Shown here one piece after another: positions 17,841 through 28,078 of a DNA stretch of 64,000 nt. Below the pieces are notes generated by a model that saw only the letters and a list, made by a program, of their open reading frames with translations, was not told the DNA's origin and ran no database searches. Origin of the DNA: Prescottella equi (lineage in GTDB: Bacteria > Actinomycetota > Actinomycetes > Mycobacteriales > Mycobacteriaceae); NCBI RefSeq assembly GCF_002094305.1, contig NZ_LWTX01000001.1, positions 868,001-932,000 on the forward strand, read 5' to 3'. Within the stretch, counting starts at the first letter, position 1. Every line of letters starts with the position of its first letter. The translations under genes and the position numbers were made by a program.

Positions 17841-17939
17841 CGCAGCGGATCGTGGGAGCGACCCGCATGAATGCTGGGTCGCACCAACCGGTGAGGTCCC
17901 AACAGATTCGCCACAGGGGCTCCGGCGGGAGGTGACGAG

Positions 17940-18371
17940 ATGTTTCTCGGTACCTACACGCCGAAGCTCGACGACAAGGGGCGACTGACGTTGCCTGCGA
18001 AGTTCCGGGACGCGTTGGCTGGAGGGTTGATGGTCACGAAAGGTCAGGACCACAGCCTTGCGGTGTACCCCCGCGAGGAGTTCACCGCGGTCGCGCGTCG
18101 TGCTGCTGCGGCTTCCCGGACCAACCCGCAGGCCCGTGCATTCGTGCGCGGACTTGCATCGGGGACGGACGAGCAGCACCCCGACGGTCAGGGCCGGATC
18201 ACGCTGTCCGCCGACCACCGTCGCTACGCGGGGCTGTCGAAGGACTGTGTGGTGATCGGTCAGATCGAATTCCTCGAGATCTGGGACGCCCGAGCGTGGG
18301 AGTCCTACCTCGCGGAGCACGAGGAGAGTTACTCGCAAGCCAGAGACGAGGCGCTCGAAGGGATCTTCTAG
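17940..18371 (+). CDS. mraZ: Transcriptional regulator MraZ
   Basis: A 143-residue protein with two SpoVT/AbrB-like halves, each showing the DxxGR loop: DDKGRLTLP near residue 12 and DGQGRITLS near residue 83. MraZ oligomerizes as a ring and binds TGGGN repeats ahead of its own gene, which are visible 100 bp upstream. It is the first gene of the dcw cluster, as in most bacteria. The ATG at 17940 fits the family N-terminus ([15 protein letters not shown]). Confidence 0.96.
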   Translation: MFLGTYTPKLDDKGRLTLPAKFRDALAGGLMVTKGQDHSLAVYPREEFTAVARRAAAASRTNPQARAFVRGLASGTDEQHPDGQGRITLSADHRRYAGLSKDCVVIGQIEFLEIWDARAWESYLAEHEESYSQARDEALEGIF

Positions 18372-18417
18372 CCCGGAGACGCCATCGGCGAGTGCCGCGA
18401 GGCCTCTGCCCGAAGGT

Positions 18418-18485
18418 GACCCTGACGCACTTCCCCAGTGTCAGGTTCGCCGCCGGGACCCTGACGCACTTCCCCAGCGCCAGGT
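18418..18485 (+). repeat. Tandem 29-bp stem-loop repeat between mraZ and rsmH
   Basis: Two copies (18418-18446 and 18457-18485) differ at only 2 of 29 positions and are spaced 39 bp apart. Each opens GACCCTGACGCACTTCCCCAG. In the first copy CCTGAC pairs with GTCAGG around a CACTTCCCCAGT apex; in the second the two changes keep a shorter stem. It looks like a small intergenic repeat family or an mRNA element. Confidence 0.7.
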
Positions 18486-18559
18486 CCCCGATCGGACAGG
18501 GACCCCGAGGCATTCGCCCACCCTGCACAGCAGCACACCGCGGAAGAGTCGGAGGAATC

Positions 18560-19564
18560 ATGGTCGACGGCGAGGACGGCAAGGTCCCCGGCGAGTTCGG
18601 TCATGTCCCGGTACTGCTCAATCGTGCCGACGACCTGCTGGGTCCGGCGATCACGGCCGACAACCCGCGCGGTGACGGCGCCGTCATGATCGACGCGACC
18701 CTCGGTCTCGGCGGGCATTCGGAGTATTTCCTGCGCACCTACCCCGGGTTGCATCTCATCGGCCTGGACCGAGATCCCGAGGCGTTGCGCATCGCGTCGG
18801 GACGTCTCGCGCCCTACGCGGACCGGACGACGTTCGTGCACACCCGCTACGACGGCATCGTCGAGGCCCTCGGTCAGGCGGGCCTCGATCCCGTCGGATC
18901 GGTGCACGCGATCCTGTTCGATCTCGGGGTGTCCTCGATGCAGCTCGACGAGGCCGATCGGGGCTTCGCATACTCGATCGACGCGCCGCTGGACATGCGG
19001 ATGAATCCGACGACGGGCATCACGGCCGCCGAGGTCCTCAACACGTACAGCCACGGCGAACTGGCGCGGATCCTGAGCACGTACGGCGAGGAGCGATTCG
19101 CCGGCCGGATCGCGTCCGAGATCGTGCGCCGTCGCCAGAAGCAGCCGTTCACGACCAGCGCTGCGCTGGTGGAACTCCTCTACGACACCATCCCGGCCGC
19201 CACCCGGCGCACCGGGGGACACCCTGCCAAACGGACCTTCCAGGCGCTGCGGGTGGAAGTCAACGGCGAACTCGATTCGCTGCGCGACGCGATCCCCGCG
19301 GGGCTGGATGCGCTCGCGGTCGGTGGGCGTGTGGTGTTCATGTCGTACCAGTCGCTCGAGGATCGCGTCGTCAAGCAGGAACTCGCTCCGCGCGCGAAAT
19401 CGAAGACGCCCGAGGGGCTCCCCGTGGAGCTGCCGGGGATGGGTCCGGAGTTCAAGATCCTCACCCGTGGTGCGGAGAGGGCCTCCGAGGCCGAGATCGA
19501 AGACAACCCACGAGCGGCACCGGTCCGCCTGCGGGCAGCGGAACGAATCGCGAGGAAGGCGTAG
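18560..19564 (+). CDS. rsmH: 16S rRNA (cytosine-1402 N4)-methyltransferase RsmH
   Basis: A 334-residue SAM-dependent methyltransferase (MraW) acting on the decoding centre of 16S rRNA. The opening [13 protein letters not shown] is typical, followed by the SAM motif [12 protein letters not shown], the [18 protein letters not shown] segment and [15 protein letters not shown]. The frame extends upstream, but the ATG at 18560 directly follows GGAGGA and matches the usual family length. It is separated from mraZ by 188 bases holding the stem-loop repeats, and is 3 bases from ftsL. Confidence 0.95.
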   Translation: MVDGEDGKVPGEFGHVPVLLNRADDLLGPAITADNPRGDGAVMIDATLGLGGHSEYFLRTYPGLHLIGLDRDPEALRIASGRLAPYADRTTFVHTRYDGIVEALGQAGLDPVGSVHAILFDLGVSSMQLDEADRGFAYSIDAPLDMRMNPTTGITAAEVLNTYSHGELARILSTYGEERFAGRIASEIVRRRQKQPFTTSAALVELLYDTIPAATRRTGGHPAKRTFQALRVEVNGELDSLRDAIPAGLDALAVGGRVVFMSYQSLEDRVVKQELAPRAKSKTPEGLPVELPGMGPEFKILTRGAERASEAEIEDNPRAAPVRLRAAERIARKA

Positions 19565-19567
19565 CGC

Positions 19568-20260
19568 ATGACTGTGCAGATGACTCCCGTCGGTGTCGGG
19601 TCCGCGAGTCTTCGCCGGTCGGATGCCGCGCAGCGTGCCTACGAACGCCGCCGGCAGCGTGCCACCGTGGCGGGCCACCCGTCGGCGTCGGACACGCGTG
19701 TCACCTCGGTCGTGACGACACCCAAGGACGTCGTGGCCCGGATTCCGTTCGTGGCCACCATCATCGGGTTGCTGTGTCTGGGACTCGCGGCCACGCTGCT
19801 GCTCACGACGCGCTCGGCGGAGGATTCGTACGAGCTGGCCGCCACACGCGCGCACAACCAGACGCTTCGTGAGCAGGCCGTCGACCTCAAGCGCGAGGTG
19901 GAGGCCGGCAACTCGGCGCCCGTTCTCGCGCAGAAGGCCGCCGAGTTGGGCCTGATTCCCGCGAAGGATCCGGCGCGGTTGCTGCAGGCGTCGGACGGGT
20001 CGGTCCAGGTGGTCGGCACGCCGAAGCCCGCGGAGGGCAAGCCGGTCGCTCCGTTGGACCGGACACCGGCGCCGACGGTCGCCCCCGAGCGTCCTCGGCA
20101 GCAGACGACCACCGCCCCGCCGACCACGCCGCCGAGCACCACGTTGCCGGGTACTCCCGCCACGCCGCAGCCGAGCAATGACGGCCGCATCCAGGCACAG
20201 GGTGAACAATTGACACCCGTGACGGTGATCACCCGACCTCCGGTGGGCGCGCGCCAGTGA
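19568..20260 (+). CDS. ftsL: Cell division protein FtsL
   Basis: A 230-residue bitopic membrane protein. A basic cytoplasmic N-terminus leads to one membrane segment (about 58-80). A short extracytoplasmic coiled coil follows (about 84-115), where ELAATRAHNQTLREQAVDLK fits a heptad pattern. A long Pro/Thr-rich tail (140-230) fills the rest. It corresponds to Rv2164c. FtsL works with FtsQ and FtsB-type proteins to recruit and activate FtsW/FtsI. Identity rests on topology and position because FtsL sequences are poorly conserved. Its stop overlaps the ftsI GTG. Confidence 0.85.
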   Translation: MTVQMTPVGVGSASLRRSDAAQRAYERRRQRATVAGHPSASDTRVTSVVTTPKDVVARIPFVATIIGLLCLGLAATLLLTTRSAEDSYELAATRAHNQTLREQAVDLKREVEAGNSAPVLAQKAAELGLIPAKDPARLLQASDGSVQVVGTPKPAEGKPVAPLDRTPAPTVAPERPRQQTTTAPPTTPPSTTLPGTPATPQPSNDGRIQAQGEQLTPVTVITRPPVGARQ

Positions 20261-22134
20261 GCGGCTCCGCTCCGCGGCGTCGCCGGCCGGCACCCCCGCC
20301 TCGACGTCCGAAGCGGGGGCGCACGAAGCGCGGCGATTCCTTCGAGTTCCGGCTCCGTGGCGGGCGCCTCGTGATGCTCGGCGCGCTGGCCATCGTTGCG
20401 GTCCAACTGCTGTGGGTCCAGGGCATCGCGGCTCCGCGGCTGTCCGCCGAGGCCGCCAACCAGCGCACCACGACCGTGACGTTGCCCGCGGTCCGCGGCG
20501 CCGTCGTCGATCGCAACGGCAACAAGCTCGCCTACACCCTCGACGCGAAGGCTCTCACGTTCCAGCCTGTCGCCGAACGGAAGAGGCTCGAGGAAGCGCA
20601 CGCGGAGAACCCGGAGAAGCCCGAGCCCGACGAGCGGCTGCAGGAGATCGCGGAGGGTATCCACGAGCGACTCGGCGACACCGTTTCCGAGAGCGACCTG
20701 CTCGAGAAGCTGCGCAGCGACGAGACCTTCGTCTATCTCGCGCGCAGCGTCGACCCGGCGATCGCCGCCGACATCGGCGACGAGTTCCAGGAGGTGGGGC
20801 TCGAACGGCAGGACATCCGCGAGTATCCGGGAGGTTCGCTCGCCGCCAACGTCGTGGGGGCGACCGGATGGGACGGCCACGGACTGCTCGGACTGGAGGC
20901 GTCCCTCGACTCGACGCTGGCGGGGAAGGACGGCTCGGAGACCCACGACCGGGGTTCGGACGGCGCGGTCATCCCGGGCAGCCGGCGTGATCTCCGCGAG
21001 GCGGTCGACGGGTCCACGGTGGAGCTCACGCTCGACTCAGACCTGCAGTACTACGTGCAGCAACAGACGCAGCAGGCCAAGGACCTGTCGGGCGCGAAGA
21101 ACGCGTCCGTCGTGGTGCTCGACACGAAGACCGCCGAAGTCCTCGCGATGGCGAACGACGGCACGTTCAATCCGGCGATCGGGGTGGGCAACAACCCGCG
21201 TACCGCGCAGATGGGCAACCTTCCCGTGAGCTCGCCGTTCGAGCCGGGTTCGGTGAACAAGATCGTCACCGCCGCTGCGGCGATCGAGTACGGCCTCACC
21301 ACCCCCGACGAGGTACTCCAGGTTCCGGGCACCATTCAGATGGCCGGCGTCTCCGTCAAGGACGCGTGGGCGCACGGCGTGGTGCCGTTCACCAGTACCG
21401 GGGTGTTCGGAAAGTCGTCCAACGTCGGCACCCTGATGCTCGCGGAACGTGTCGGTGAGGAACGCTTCGCCGACATGCTCCACCGCTTCGGGCTCGGTCA
21501 GGTCACCGATGTCGGGTTGCCCGGCGAGAGTGCCGGCAGTGTCCCGGCCCTGGAGGACTGGTCCGGGGGCACCTTCGCGAACCTGCCTATCGGGCAGGGT
21601 CTTTCGATGACCCTGTTGCAGATGACCGGCATGTATCAAGCGATCGCGAACGACGGTGAACGGATCTCTCCGCGGATCGTCAAGGCTGTGGTCGACGAGG
21701 ACGGCACCCGTACCGAGACCGAACGTCCCGAGCCCGTACGCGCGATCAGTGAGGAAACGGCGCGTACGGTGCGCGACATGTTCCGTTCGGTGACCCAGAA
21801 GGATCCGATGGGCTACCAGCAGGGCACGGGCCCGCAGGCGGCCGTGGAGGGCTACCAGATCACCGGCAAGACGGGCACGGCCCAGCAGGTGGATCCTGCC
21901 TGCCGGTGCTACTCCAACTCGAACTACTGGATCACGTTCGCCGGTATCGCTCCGGCCGATGATCCGCGCTACGTCATCGGCATCATGCTCGATGCGCCGG
22001 TGCGGGGGATCGACGGCGGCGGTGGCCAGTCGGCGGCGCCGCTGTTCCACAACATCGCGTCGTGGCTGCTGCAACGCGACAGCGTTCCGATGTCGCCGGA
22101 TCCGGGTCGGCGGTTGGTGCTCCAGGCGGACTGA
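20257..22134 (+). CDS. ftsI: Septal penicillin-binding protein (class B), FtsI/PbpB
   Basis: A 625-residue peptidoglycan transpeptidase for septum formation. An Arg/Pro-rich cytoplasmic tail precedes one membrane anchor (about 30-50), then the PBP dimerization domain and the transpeptidase. The active-site motifs are SVNK (S332), SSN (387-389) and KTGTA (538). It corresponds to Rv2163c (PbpB). The GTG start overlaps the ftsL stop by four bases. A 177-base gap separates it from murE, so a second promoter there is possible. Confidence 0.95.
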   Translation: MSGSAPRRRRPAPPPRRPKRGRTKRGDSFEFRLRGGRLVMLGALAIVAVQLLWVQGIAAPRLSAEAANQRTTTVTLPAVRGAVVDRNGNKLAYTLDAKALTFQPVAERKRLEEAHAENPEKPEPDERLQEIAEGIHERLGDTVSESDLLEKLRSDETFVYLARSVDPAIAADIGDEFQEVGLERQDIREYPGGSLAANVVGATGWDGHGLLGLEASLDSTLAGKDGSETHDRGSDGAVIPGSRRDLREAVDGSTVELTLDSDLQYYVQQQTQQAKDLSGAKNASVVVLDTKTAEVLAMANDGTFNPAIGVGNNPRTAQMGNLPVSSPFEPGSVNKIVTAAAAIEYGLTTPDEVLQVPGTIQMAGVSVKDAWAHGVVPFTSTGVFGKSSNVGTLMLAERVGEERFADMLHRFGLGQVTDVGLPGESAGSVPALEDWSGGTFANLPIGQGLSMTLLQMTGMYQAIANDGERISPRIVKAVVDEDGTRTETERPEPVRAISEETARTVRDMFRSVTQKDPMGYQQGTGPQAAVEGYQITGKTGTAQQVDPACRCYSNSNYWITFAGIAPADDPRYVIGIMLDAPVRGIDGGGGQSAAPLFHNIASWLLQRDSVPMSPDPGRRLVLQAD

Positions 22135-22311
22135 CGAGGCGGTCGGCGTGACGATTCCCACGGACGGGCGTGTGCCGGGCACGCTGACTCGTGCAGCGGG
22201 AGTCGCCGCCGGTAATCTGACATGTCGATCATCGCGCGGTGACCCGCGTGAAGTTCCGAAAGAAATCCATCGGATACCCGATCCGAAGCGACCCGAGAGG
22301 ACCTACTGCCT

Positions 22312-23955
22312 GTGCATCCGAGTCCGCAGCCGTCAACGCCGGACGCGGCGGCGGTGGGTGGTCTCCGGCCGGAGAATCCACCGTTCACTGCCCTGACCGA
22401 CCTCGCGGCGCGGATCGGTGCCCGACTCGAGTGGATCGGGTCGCCCGGCGCCGACGCCGGTGACGTGACGGGCGTCGAGTTGCGGGCGCAGGCCGTGCGC
22501 CGCGGCGACCTGTTCGCCGCGCTGCCCGGAGCCCACACACACGGGGCGGAGTTCGTGGGTGTCGCCATCGCTGCCGGTGCGTCCGCCGTTCTCACCGACG
22601 ACGCCGGCGTCGCGATGCTCGCTGCGGGCACCGAGGAGTCGGCCGCGTCGCTGCCGGTGCTGGTGCACCCCGATCCGCGGCAGGTCCTCGGCGAGGCCTC
22701 GGCGACCATTTACGGGCACCCGTCCGAGCACATGCAGATCATCGGAATCACCGGCACCTCGGGGAAGACCACGACGTCGTACCTGGTCGAAGCGGGTCTC
22801 GCCGCGGCCGGGCACACGATCGGCCTGGTCGGCACGATCGAGACGCGAGTGGCGGGGCATCGGGTGCCGAGCGCCCTGACGACGCCGGAGGCGCCGCAGT
22901 TGCACGCGCTGTTCGCGGCGATGCGTGAACGCGGCATCGACACGGTCGTCATGGAGGTGTCGAGTCACGCGCTGGCGCTGGGCCGGGTCGACGGCGTCCG
23001 ATTCTCGATCGGGGCATTCACCAACCTGTCGCAGGATCACCTCGACTTCCACAAGGATTTCGACGACTACTTCAACGCCAAGAGCCGGCTGTTCGCCGCC
23101 GACTCCGCGGTGTGCGCCCAGCGCGCAGTGATCTGCACCGACGACCGGTGGGGCGTCCGGATGGCCGAGATCGCCCGCCACGCGCATCCCGCTGACGCGG
23201 ACGCGGTGGAGACCGTGTCCACGCACCCGCCCGCCGATTGGACGGCCACCGCCACGTCGTCGTCCGACACCGGAAACCAGGTCTTCACCCTCACCGGTCC
23301 CGACGGCACGCCGCGCACCGCGACACTTCGCCTACCCGGCCACTACAACGTCGCCAACGCCGCGCTGGCCGCCGCGATCTGCTGTTCGGCGGGAGCCGAC
23401 GTGGACGCCGCTCTGGCCGGGATCGCGAACGTCGACGTCCCGGGTCGGGTGGAACGCGTCGAGCGGGGCCAGGACTTCCTCGCAGTCGTCGACTACGCCC
23501 ACAAGCCGGCAGCACTGGAAGCCGTCATCGCGACCCTGCGCGGGCAGACGAAGGGGCGGATCGCCGTCGTCGTCGGTGCCGGCGGTGACCGCGACCGCGG
23601 CAAGCGGCCCCTGATGGGCGAGGCCGGCGCCCGCGGCGCCGACCTCTTGGTGGTCACCGACGACAATCCGCGGACCGAGGACCCCGCCGCCATCCGCGCA
23701 CAGATGCTCGCCGGAGCCGTGGCCGTTCCGGACGCCGAGCGCGGGGAGGTCCGCGAGATCGGTGACCGCGCGGATGCCATCGCCGCGGCGGTCCGCTGGG
23801 CGCGGACCGGTGACGTGGTGCTCGTGGCCGGTAAGGGGCACGAGTCGGGCCAGGAGGTCCACGGGGTGAAACACCCATTCGACGACCGCGAGGTCCTGGC
23901 AGCGGCGATCGCACGGATCGTCCCCGAGGATCGCGCACACGGAGGAAACGCATGA
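22312..23955 (+). CDS. murE: UDP-MurNAc-tripeptide synthetase MurE (meso-diaminopimelate adding)
   Basis: A 547-residue Mur ligase that adds the third stem-peptide residue in the cytoplasm. The ATP-binding motif is GTSGKTT (148-154). DDNPRTED, seen at about 451-458, contains the DNPR signature of meso-diaminopimelate-specific enzymes, as expected for this group. The start is taken at GTG 22312, giving an N-terminal extension of about 25 residues like mycobacterial MurE. The stop overlaps the murF ATG (ATGA). Confidence 0.96.
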   Translation: MHPSPQPSTPDAAAVGGLRPENPPFTALTDLAARIGARLEWIGSPGADAGDVTGVELRAQAVRRGDLFAALPGAHTHGAEFVGVAIAAGASAVLTDDAGVAMLAAGTEESAASLPVLVHPDPRQVLGEASATIYGHPSEHMQIIGITGTSGKTTTSYLVEAGLAAAGHTIGLVGTIETRVAGHRVPSALTTPEAPQLHALFAAMRERGIDTVVMEVSSHALALGRVDGVRFSIGAFTNLSQDHLDFHKDFDDYFNAKSRLFAADSAVCAQRAVICTDDRWGVRMAEIARHAHPADADAVETVSTHPPADWTATATSSSDTGNQVFTLTGPDGTPRTATLRLPGHYNVANAALAAAICCSAGADVDAALAGIANVDVPGRVERVERGQDFLAVVDYAHKPAALEAVIATLRGQTKGRIAVVVGAGGDRDRGKRPLMGEAGARGADLLVVTDDNPRTEDPAAIRAQMLAGAVAVPDAERGEVREIGDRADAIAAAVRWARTGDVVLVAGKGHESGQEVHGVKHPFDDREVLAAAIARIVPEDRAHGGNA

Positions 23956-25472
23956 TCCCGATGACGCTCGCTCAGATCGCTCAGGCGGTCGGCGGGACGC
24001 TCCACGACGTCGACGATCCGTCGGCAACCGTCTCGGGAACGGTGGAGTTCGATTCCCGCAAGATCACCTCGGGTGGCCTGTTCCTGGCGCTGCCCGGTGC
24101 GCGGGTGGACGGCCACGACCACGCGGCCGGTGCGGTCGCGGCCGGTGCGGTCGCGGTGCTCGCGGCGCGTCCCGTCGGGGTTCCCGCGATCGTCGTCGAG
24201 CCGCTCGGCGCGTCGGGCAACGGGGCACTGGCCCTCGAACACGATCGTGACGGGTCCGGGGCCGCGGTGCTGGCGGCGCTCGGCAAGCTGGCCCGCGCCA
24301 GCGTCGACCGGCTCACCACCGAGTCGGGGCTGACGGTCGTGGGCGTCACGGGGTCGTCGGGCAAGACGTCCACGAAGGACCTGCTCGCCGCGGTGCTGTC
24401 GCCGCTGGGATCGGTCGTCGCGCCCCCCGGGTCGTTCAACAACGAACTGGGACATCCGTGGACCGCGCTGCGCGCCGACGCCGACACCCGGTTCCTGGTG
24501 CTCGAGATGTCCGCGCGCGGCCGTGGCCACATCGCGGCGCTCGCGGAGATCGCACCACCCCGTATCGGAGTGGTCCTCAACGTCGGTACCGCGCATCTCG
24601 GCGAGTTCGGCTCGCGCGAGGCGATCGCGGAGACCAAGGGCGAACTGCCCGCATCGCTGCCGTCCGCGGCCGACGGCGGAGTGGCGGTCCTCAACGCCGA
24701 CGACCCGCTGGTCGCGGCGATGGCGGACCGGACCGAGGCGCGCGTGGTGATGGTCGGCCTGTCCGGCAACGCCGACGTCCGCGCCACCGACGTGCGCCTC
24801 GACGACCAGGCGCGCGCGAGCTTCACGCTGACGTGCGCGGCCGGGGCGGTCCCGGTCACTCTCGCGGTCCACGGCGAGCACCACGTCGGCAACGCGCTCG
24901 CGGCGGCCGCCGTCGCACTCGAGTGCGGTGCGACCCTCGATCAGATCGCTGCGGCCCTCGGCGGGGCGGCGCCCGTGTCGGCCCGCCGCATGGAGGTCCG
25001 GGACCGGTCCGACGGCGTGACCGTCGTCAACGACTCGTACAACGCCAACCCCGATTCGATGCGCGCCGCGATCAAGGCGCTGGTGTCCATGGCGCGGTCG
25101 GGACGTGGTCCGGCGCGCCGGACGTGGGCGGTCCTCGGTGAAATGGCGGAACTGGGGCCAGAATCAGTGGTCGAGCACGACGCGATCGGACGGTTCGCGG
25201 TGCGCTTGGACGTGACCAAGCTGATCCTCGTCGGACCGGGCCGGCCCGTCCGCGCGATGTACCAGGGAGCGGTGATGGAAGGTTCGTGGGGTGACGAGGC
25301 GATCCACGTGCCCGACGGTGCGAGCGCGATCGCACTGCTCGAGCAGGAACTGAGGGCCGGTGATCTGGTGCTGGTGAAGGCGTCGCAGTCGATCGGTCTG
25401 TGGGAGGTCGCGGATGCCGTGCTCGCGGCGCCCGTGGCGGGTTCGGTGACCGGCGAGGAGGCGCCGCAGTGA
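23952..25472 (+). CDS. murF: UDP-MurNAc-tripeptide D-alanyl-D-alanine ligase MurF
   Basis: A 506-residue Mur ligase adding D-Ala-D-Ala to the UDP-MurNAc tripeptide. It has the ATP-binding [13 protein letters not shown] (about 130-142), the [12 protein letters not shown] substrate loop and the [13 protein letters not shown] segment specific to MurF. The ATG overlaps the murE stop and its stop overlaps the mraY start by four bases. Confidence 0.96.
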   Translation: MIPMTLAQIAQAVGGTLHDVDDPSATVSGTVEFDSRKITSGGLFLALPGARVDGHDHAAGAVAAGAVAVLAARPVGVPAIVVEPLGASGNGALALEHDRDGSGAAVLAALGKLARASVDRLTTESGLTVVGVTGSSGKTSTKDLLAAVLSPLGSVVAPPGSFNNELGHPWTALRADADTRFLVLEMSARGRGHIAALAEIAPPRIGVVLNVGTAHLGEFGSREAIAETKGELPASLPSAADGGVAVLNADDPLVAAMADRTEARVVMVGLSGNADVRATDVRLDDQARASFTLTCAAGAVPVTLAVHGEHHVGNALAAAAVALECGATLDQIAAALGGAAPVSARRMEVRDRSDGVTVVNDSYNANPDSMRAAIKALVSMARSGRGPARRTWAVLGEMAELGPESVVEHDAIGRFAVRLDVTKLILVGPGRPVRAMYQGAVMEGSWGDEAIHVPDGASAIALLEQELRAGDLVLVKASQSIGLWEVADAVLAAPVAGSVTGEEAPQ

Positions 25473-26563
25473 GGCAGATCCTCTTCGCCGCGGGCATCGC
25501 GCTCGCCGTCTCCATCCTGCTGACACCGGTCTTGATCAAGGTCTTCTCGCGGCAGGGCTTCGGGCAGGAGATCCGGGTCGAGGGGCCCGCGAGCCACCAG
25601 GCCAAGCGGGGGACGCCCACGATGGGTGGTGTCGCCATCCTGGCCGGTCTGTGGGCCGGCTACTGGGGTTCGCACCTGATCGGCATCGGCTACGACGCGG
25701 AGGGCCCGACGGCGTCGGGTCTGCTGGTCCTCGGCCTGACGACCGCGCTCGGCGCGGTCGGCTTCCTCGACGACTTCATCAAGATCCGCAAGCAGCGCAA
25801 CCTGGGCCTGAACAAGACCGCCAAGCTGGTCGGCCAGCTCGTGGCGGCCGTGGTCTTCGCGATCCTGGCGCTACAGTTCCGCGGTGGCAACGGTCTGACA
25901 CCCGGCAGCGTGCACCTGTCCTACGTACGCGACATCGCGACCGTCAGCATGGGTTCGATCGTCTTCATCCTGTTCGTGTACCTGCTGGTGAGCGCGTGGT
26001 CGAACGCGGTGAATCTCACCGACGGGCTCGACGGTCTCGCGGCGGGCTCGATGAGCCTCGTGCTCGGTGCCTACGTCATCATCACGTTCTGGCAGTACCG
26101 CAACGCGTGCAGTGGCGGGCCGGTCACCGCCGGACCCGCCAAGGGCTGCTACGACGTCCGCGACCCACTGGACCTGGCGCTGCTGTGCGCGGCGGGTGCC
26201 GCGGCGTGCATCGGCTTCCTGTGGTGGAACGCCGCGCCGGCGAAGATCTTCATGGGGGACACCGGGTCGCTGGCTCTCGGTGGCATGCTCGCGGGTCTGT
26301 CCATCACGACCCGCACCGAACTGCTGATGGTCGTCATCGGCGCGCTGTTCGTCGCCGAGGCCGCGTCGGTGGTCATCCAGGTGGCGGTCTTCCGATCGAG
26401 TCGCCGAAGGGTCTTCCGGATGGCACCGTTCCATCACCACTTCGAACTCGGTGGCTGGGCGGAAACCCAGGTGATCATCAGATTCTGGTTGCTGGCGGCG
26501 ATCGCGTCCGCGATCGGGTTGGCGTTGTTCTACAGCGAGTACCTCGCGGCGATCGGGGACTGA
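25469..26563 (+). CDS. mraY: Phospho-MurNAc-pentapeptide transferase MraY
   Basis: A 364-residue polytopic enzyme that transfers phospho-MurNAc-pentapeptide to undecaprenyl phosphate, making lipid I. About ten membrane segments alternate with the family motifs GTPTMGG, the aspartate-rich [29 protein letters not shown] and the histidine motif APFHHHFE. The GTG at 25469 overlaps the murF stop (GTGA). Four bases after the stop comes murD. Confidence 0.97.
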   Translation: MRQILFAAGIALAVSILLTPVLIKVFSRQGFGQEIRVEGPASHQAKRGTPTMGGVAILAGLWAGYWGSHLIGIGYDAEGPTASGLLVLGLTTALGAVGFLDDFIKIRKQRNLGLNKTAKLVGQLVAAVVFAILALQFRGGNGLTPGSVHLSYVRDIATVSMGSIVFILFVYLLVSAWSNAVNLTDGLDGLAAGSMSLVLGAYVIITFWQYRNACSGGPVTAGPAKGCYDVRDPLDLALLCAAGAAACIGFLWWNAAPAKIFMGDTGSLALGGMLAGLSITTRTELLMVVIGALFVAEAASVVIQVAVFRSSRRRVFRMAPFHHHFELGGWAETQVIIRFWLLAAIASAIGLALFYSEYLAAIGD

Positions 26564-26566
26564 TCC

Positions 26567-28078
26567 ATGCCGATCGATCCTGCGAACCTGGACGGGCTGC
26601 GCGGTGCCCGGGTCCTGGTGACCGGCGCGGGCATCTCCGGTCGGGCAGTCATCGCGCCGCTGCACGACCTCGGGGCACACGTGACGGTCACCGACACCGC
26701 GGCCGACGCGCTCGCGCGTTGCGCGGAGGCGGGGGCGTCCACGGTGCCGGTCGACGACCTGGCGGCGGATCCTCGGCGGATGGCCGAGTTCGAGCTCGTC
26801 GTCACGAGCCCGGGCTTCCGGCCCGACGCACCCGTGCTGGCCGCCGCCGCGGCCGCGGGGGTTCCGGTGTGGGGCGACATCGAATTCACGTGGCACGTCG
26901 ACCGGTCGGGGATGTACGGACCGCCGCGGCAGTGGCTGGTCGTCACCGGGACCAACGGCAAGACGACCACGACGTCGATGCTGCACTCGATCCTCGAGGC
27001 GGCCGGTTTCGTGTCCGCCGCGTGCGGCAACATCGGTCTCCCGGTCCTCGATGCGCTGCGGGCGCAGCCGCGGGCGGAGGTGCTGGCCGTCGAGCTGTCG
27101 TCCTTCCAGCTGCACTGGGCGCCGTCGGTTCGGCCCGCGGCGGGGGTCGTGCTCAACATCGCCGAGGACCACCTGGACTGGCACGGCGGCATGCCGGGAT
27201 ACGTCGACGCCAAGGCACAGGCTCTGACGGGCGCCGTCGCGGTCGTCGGGCTCGACGACCCGGTGGCGGCCTCGCTGGCGGACCGCCCGCGGGACGGGCG
27301 CACGATCGGATTCCGCCTGGGCGAACCCGACCAGAACGAACTCGGCGTCGTCGACGGCGTGCTCGTCGATCGCGCGTTCGCGTACGGCGCAGCCCTCGTT
27401 CCAGCGGACGAGATCAGCCCGCCGGGGCCGGCGGGAGTGTCCGACGCGCTGGCGGCCGCTGCGCTGGCCCGCGCGATCGGTGTCACCACCGATGCGGTTG
27501 CCGCGGGACTGCGTGCGCATCGCGTGGGCCCGCACCGAGCGCAGGTCGTCCGCACGCTCGCGGAGATCACGTTCGTCGACGACTCGAAGGCGACCAATCC
27601 GCATGCGGCGCGCTCGTCGATCGTCGCGCACGATTCGGTCGTGTGGATCGCCGGCGGCCTGCTCAAGGGCGCCCGCGTGGACGACCTCGTCGCCGAGGTG
27701 GGCGAGCGGATCGCCGGGGCGGTCCTGATCGGCCGTGATGCCGGGGCGATAGCGGACGCGCTCGCACGACACGCCCCCGAGGTTCCGGTCGTTCTCGTCC
27801 GCGCGGGCGACGATGGGGGCCATGAGGGTGTGGACGGGCCCGAGGAAGGCGCCGAGCCGGCGCTTCACCTCGATCTTCCCGCGGCGGACGCGGACACCGT
27901 GATGGCGGAGGCGGTGCGGACCGCTGCGGCGCTGGCTGCGCCGGGCGACGTCGTCCTGCTCGCGCCCGCGGCGGCGTCGCTCGACATGTTCGACTCGTAC
28001 GGGCACCGTGGACGCAGTTTCGCCGCGGCGGCCGCCGCGCTGACCGCTGCCGACACCGGCCGGGGGATCGAGGGATGA
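26567..28078 (+). CDS. murD: UDP-MurNAc-L-alanine:D-glutamate ligase MurD
   Basis: A 503-residue Mur ligase adding D-glutamate. A Rossmann-type N-terminal domain ([10 protein letters not shown]) precedes the ATP-binding [12 protein letters not shown], the ELSSFQL and [10 protein letters not shown] motifs, and the C-terminal [10 protein letters not shown] loop. An Asp/Gly/Glu-rich insertion near 415-450 ([18 protein letters not shown]) makes it slightly longer than the E. coli enzyme; similar insertions occur in actinobacteria. It overlaps ftsW by four bases. Confidence 0.96.
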   Translation: MPIDPANLDGLRGARVLVTGAGISGRAVIAPLHDLGAHVTVTDTAADALARCAEAGASTVPVDDLAADPRRMAEFELVVTSPGFRPDAPVLAAAAAAGVPVWGDIEFTWHVDRSGMYGPPRQWLVVTGTNGKTTTTSMLHSILEAAGFVSAACGNIGLPVLDALRAQPRAEVLAVELSSFQLHWAPSVRPAAGVVLNIAEDHLDWHGGMPGYVDAKAQALTGAVAVVGLDDPVAASLADRPRDGRTIGFRLGEPDQNELGVVDGVLVDRAFAYGAALVPADEISPPGPAGVSDALAAAALARAIGVTTDAVAAGLRAHRVGPHRAQVVRTLAEITFVDDSKATNPHAARSSIVAHDSVVWIAGGLLKGARVDDLVAEVGERIAGAVLIGRDAGAIADALARHAPEVPVVLVRAGDDGGHEGVDGPEEGAEPALHLDLPAADADTVMAEAVRTAAALAAPGDVVLLAPAAASLDMFDSYGHRGRSFAAAAAALTAADTGRGIEG

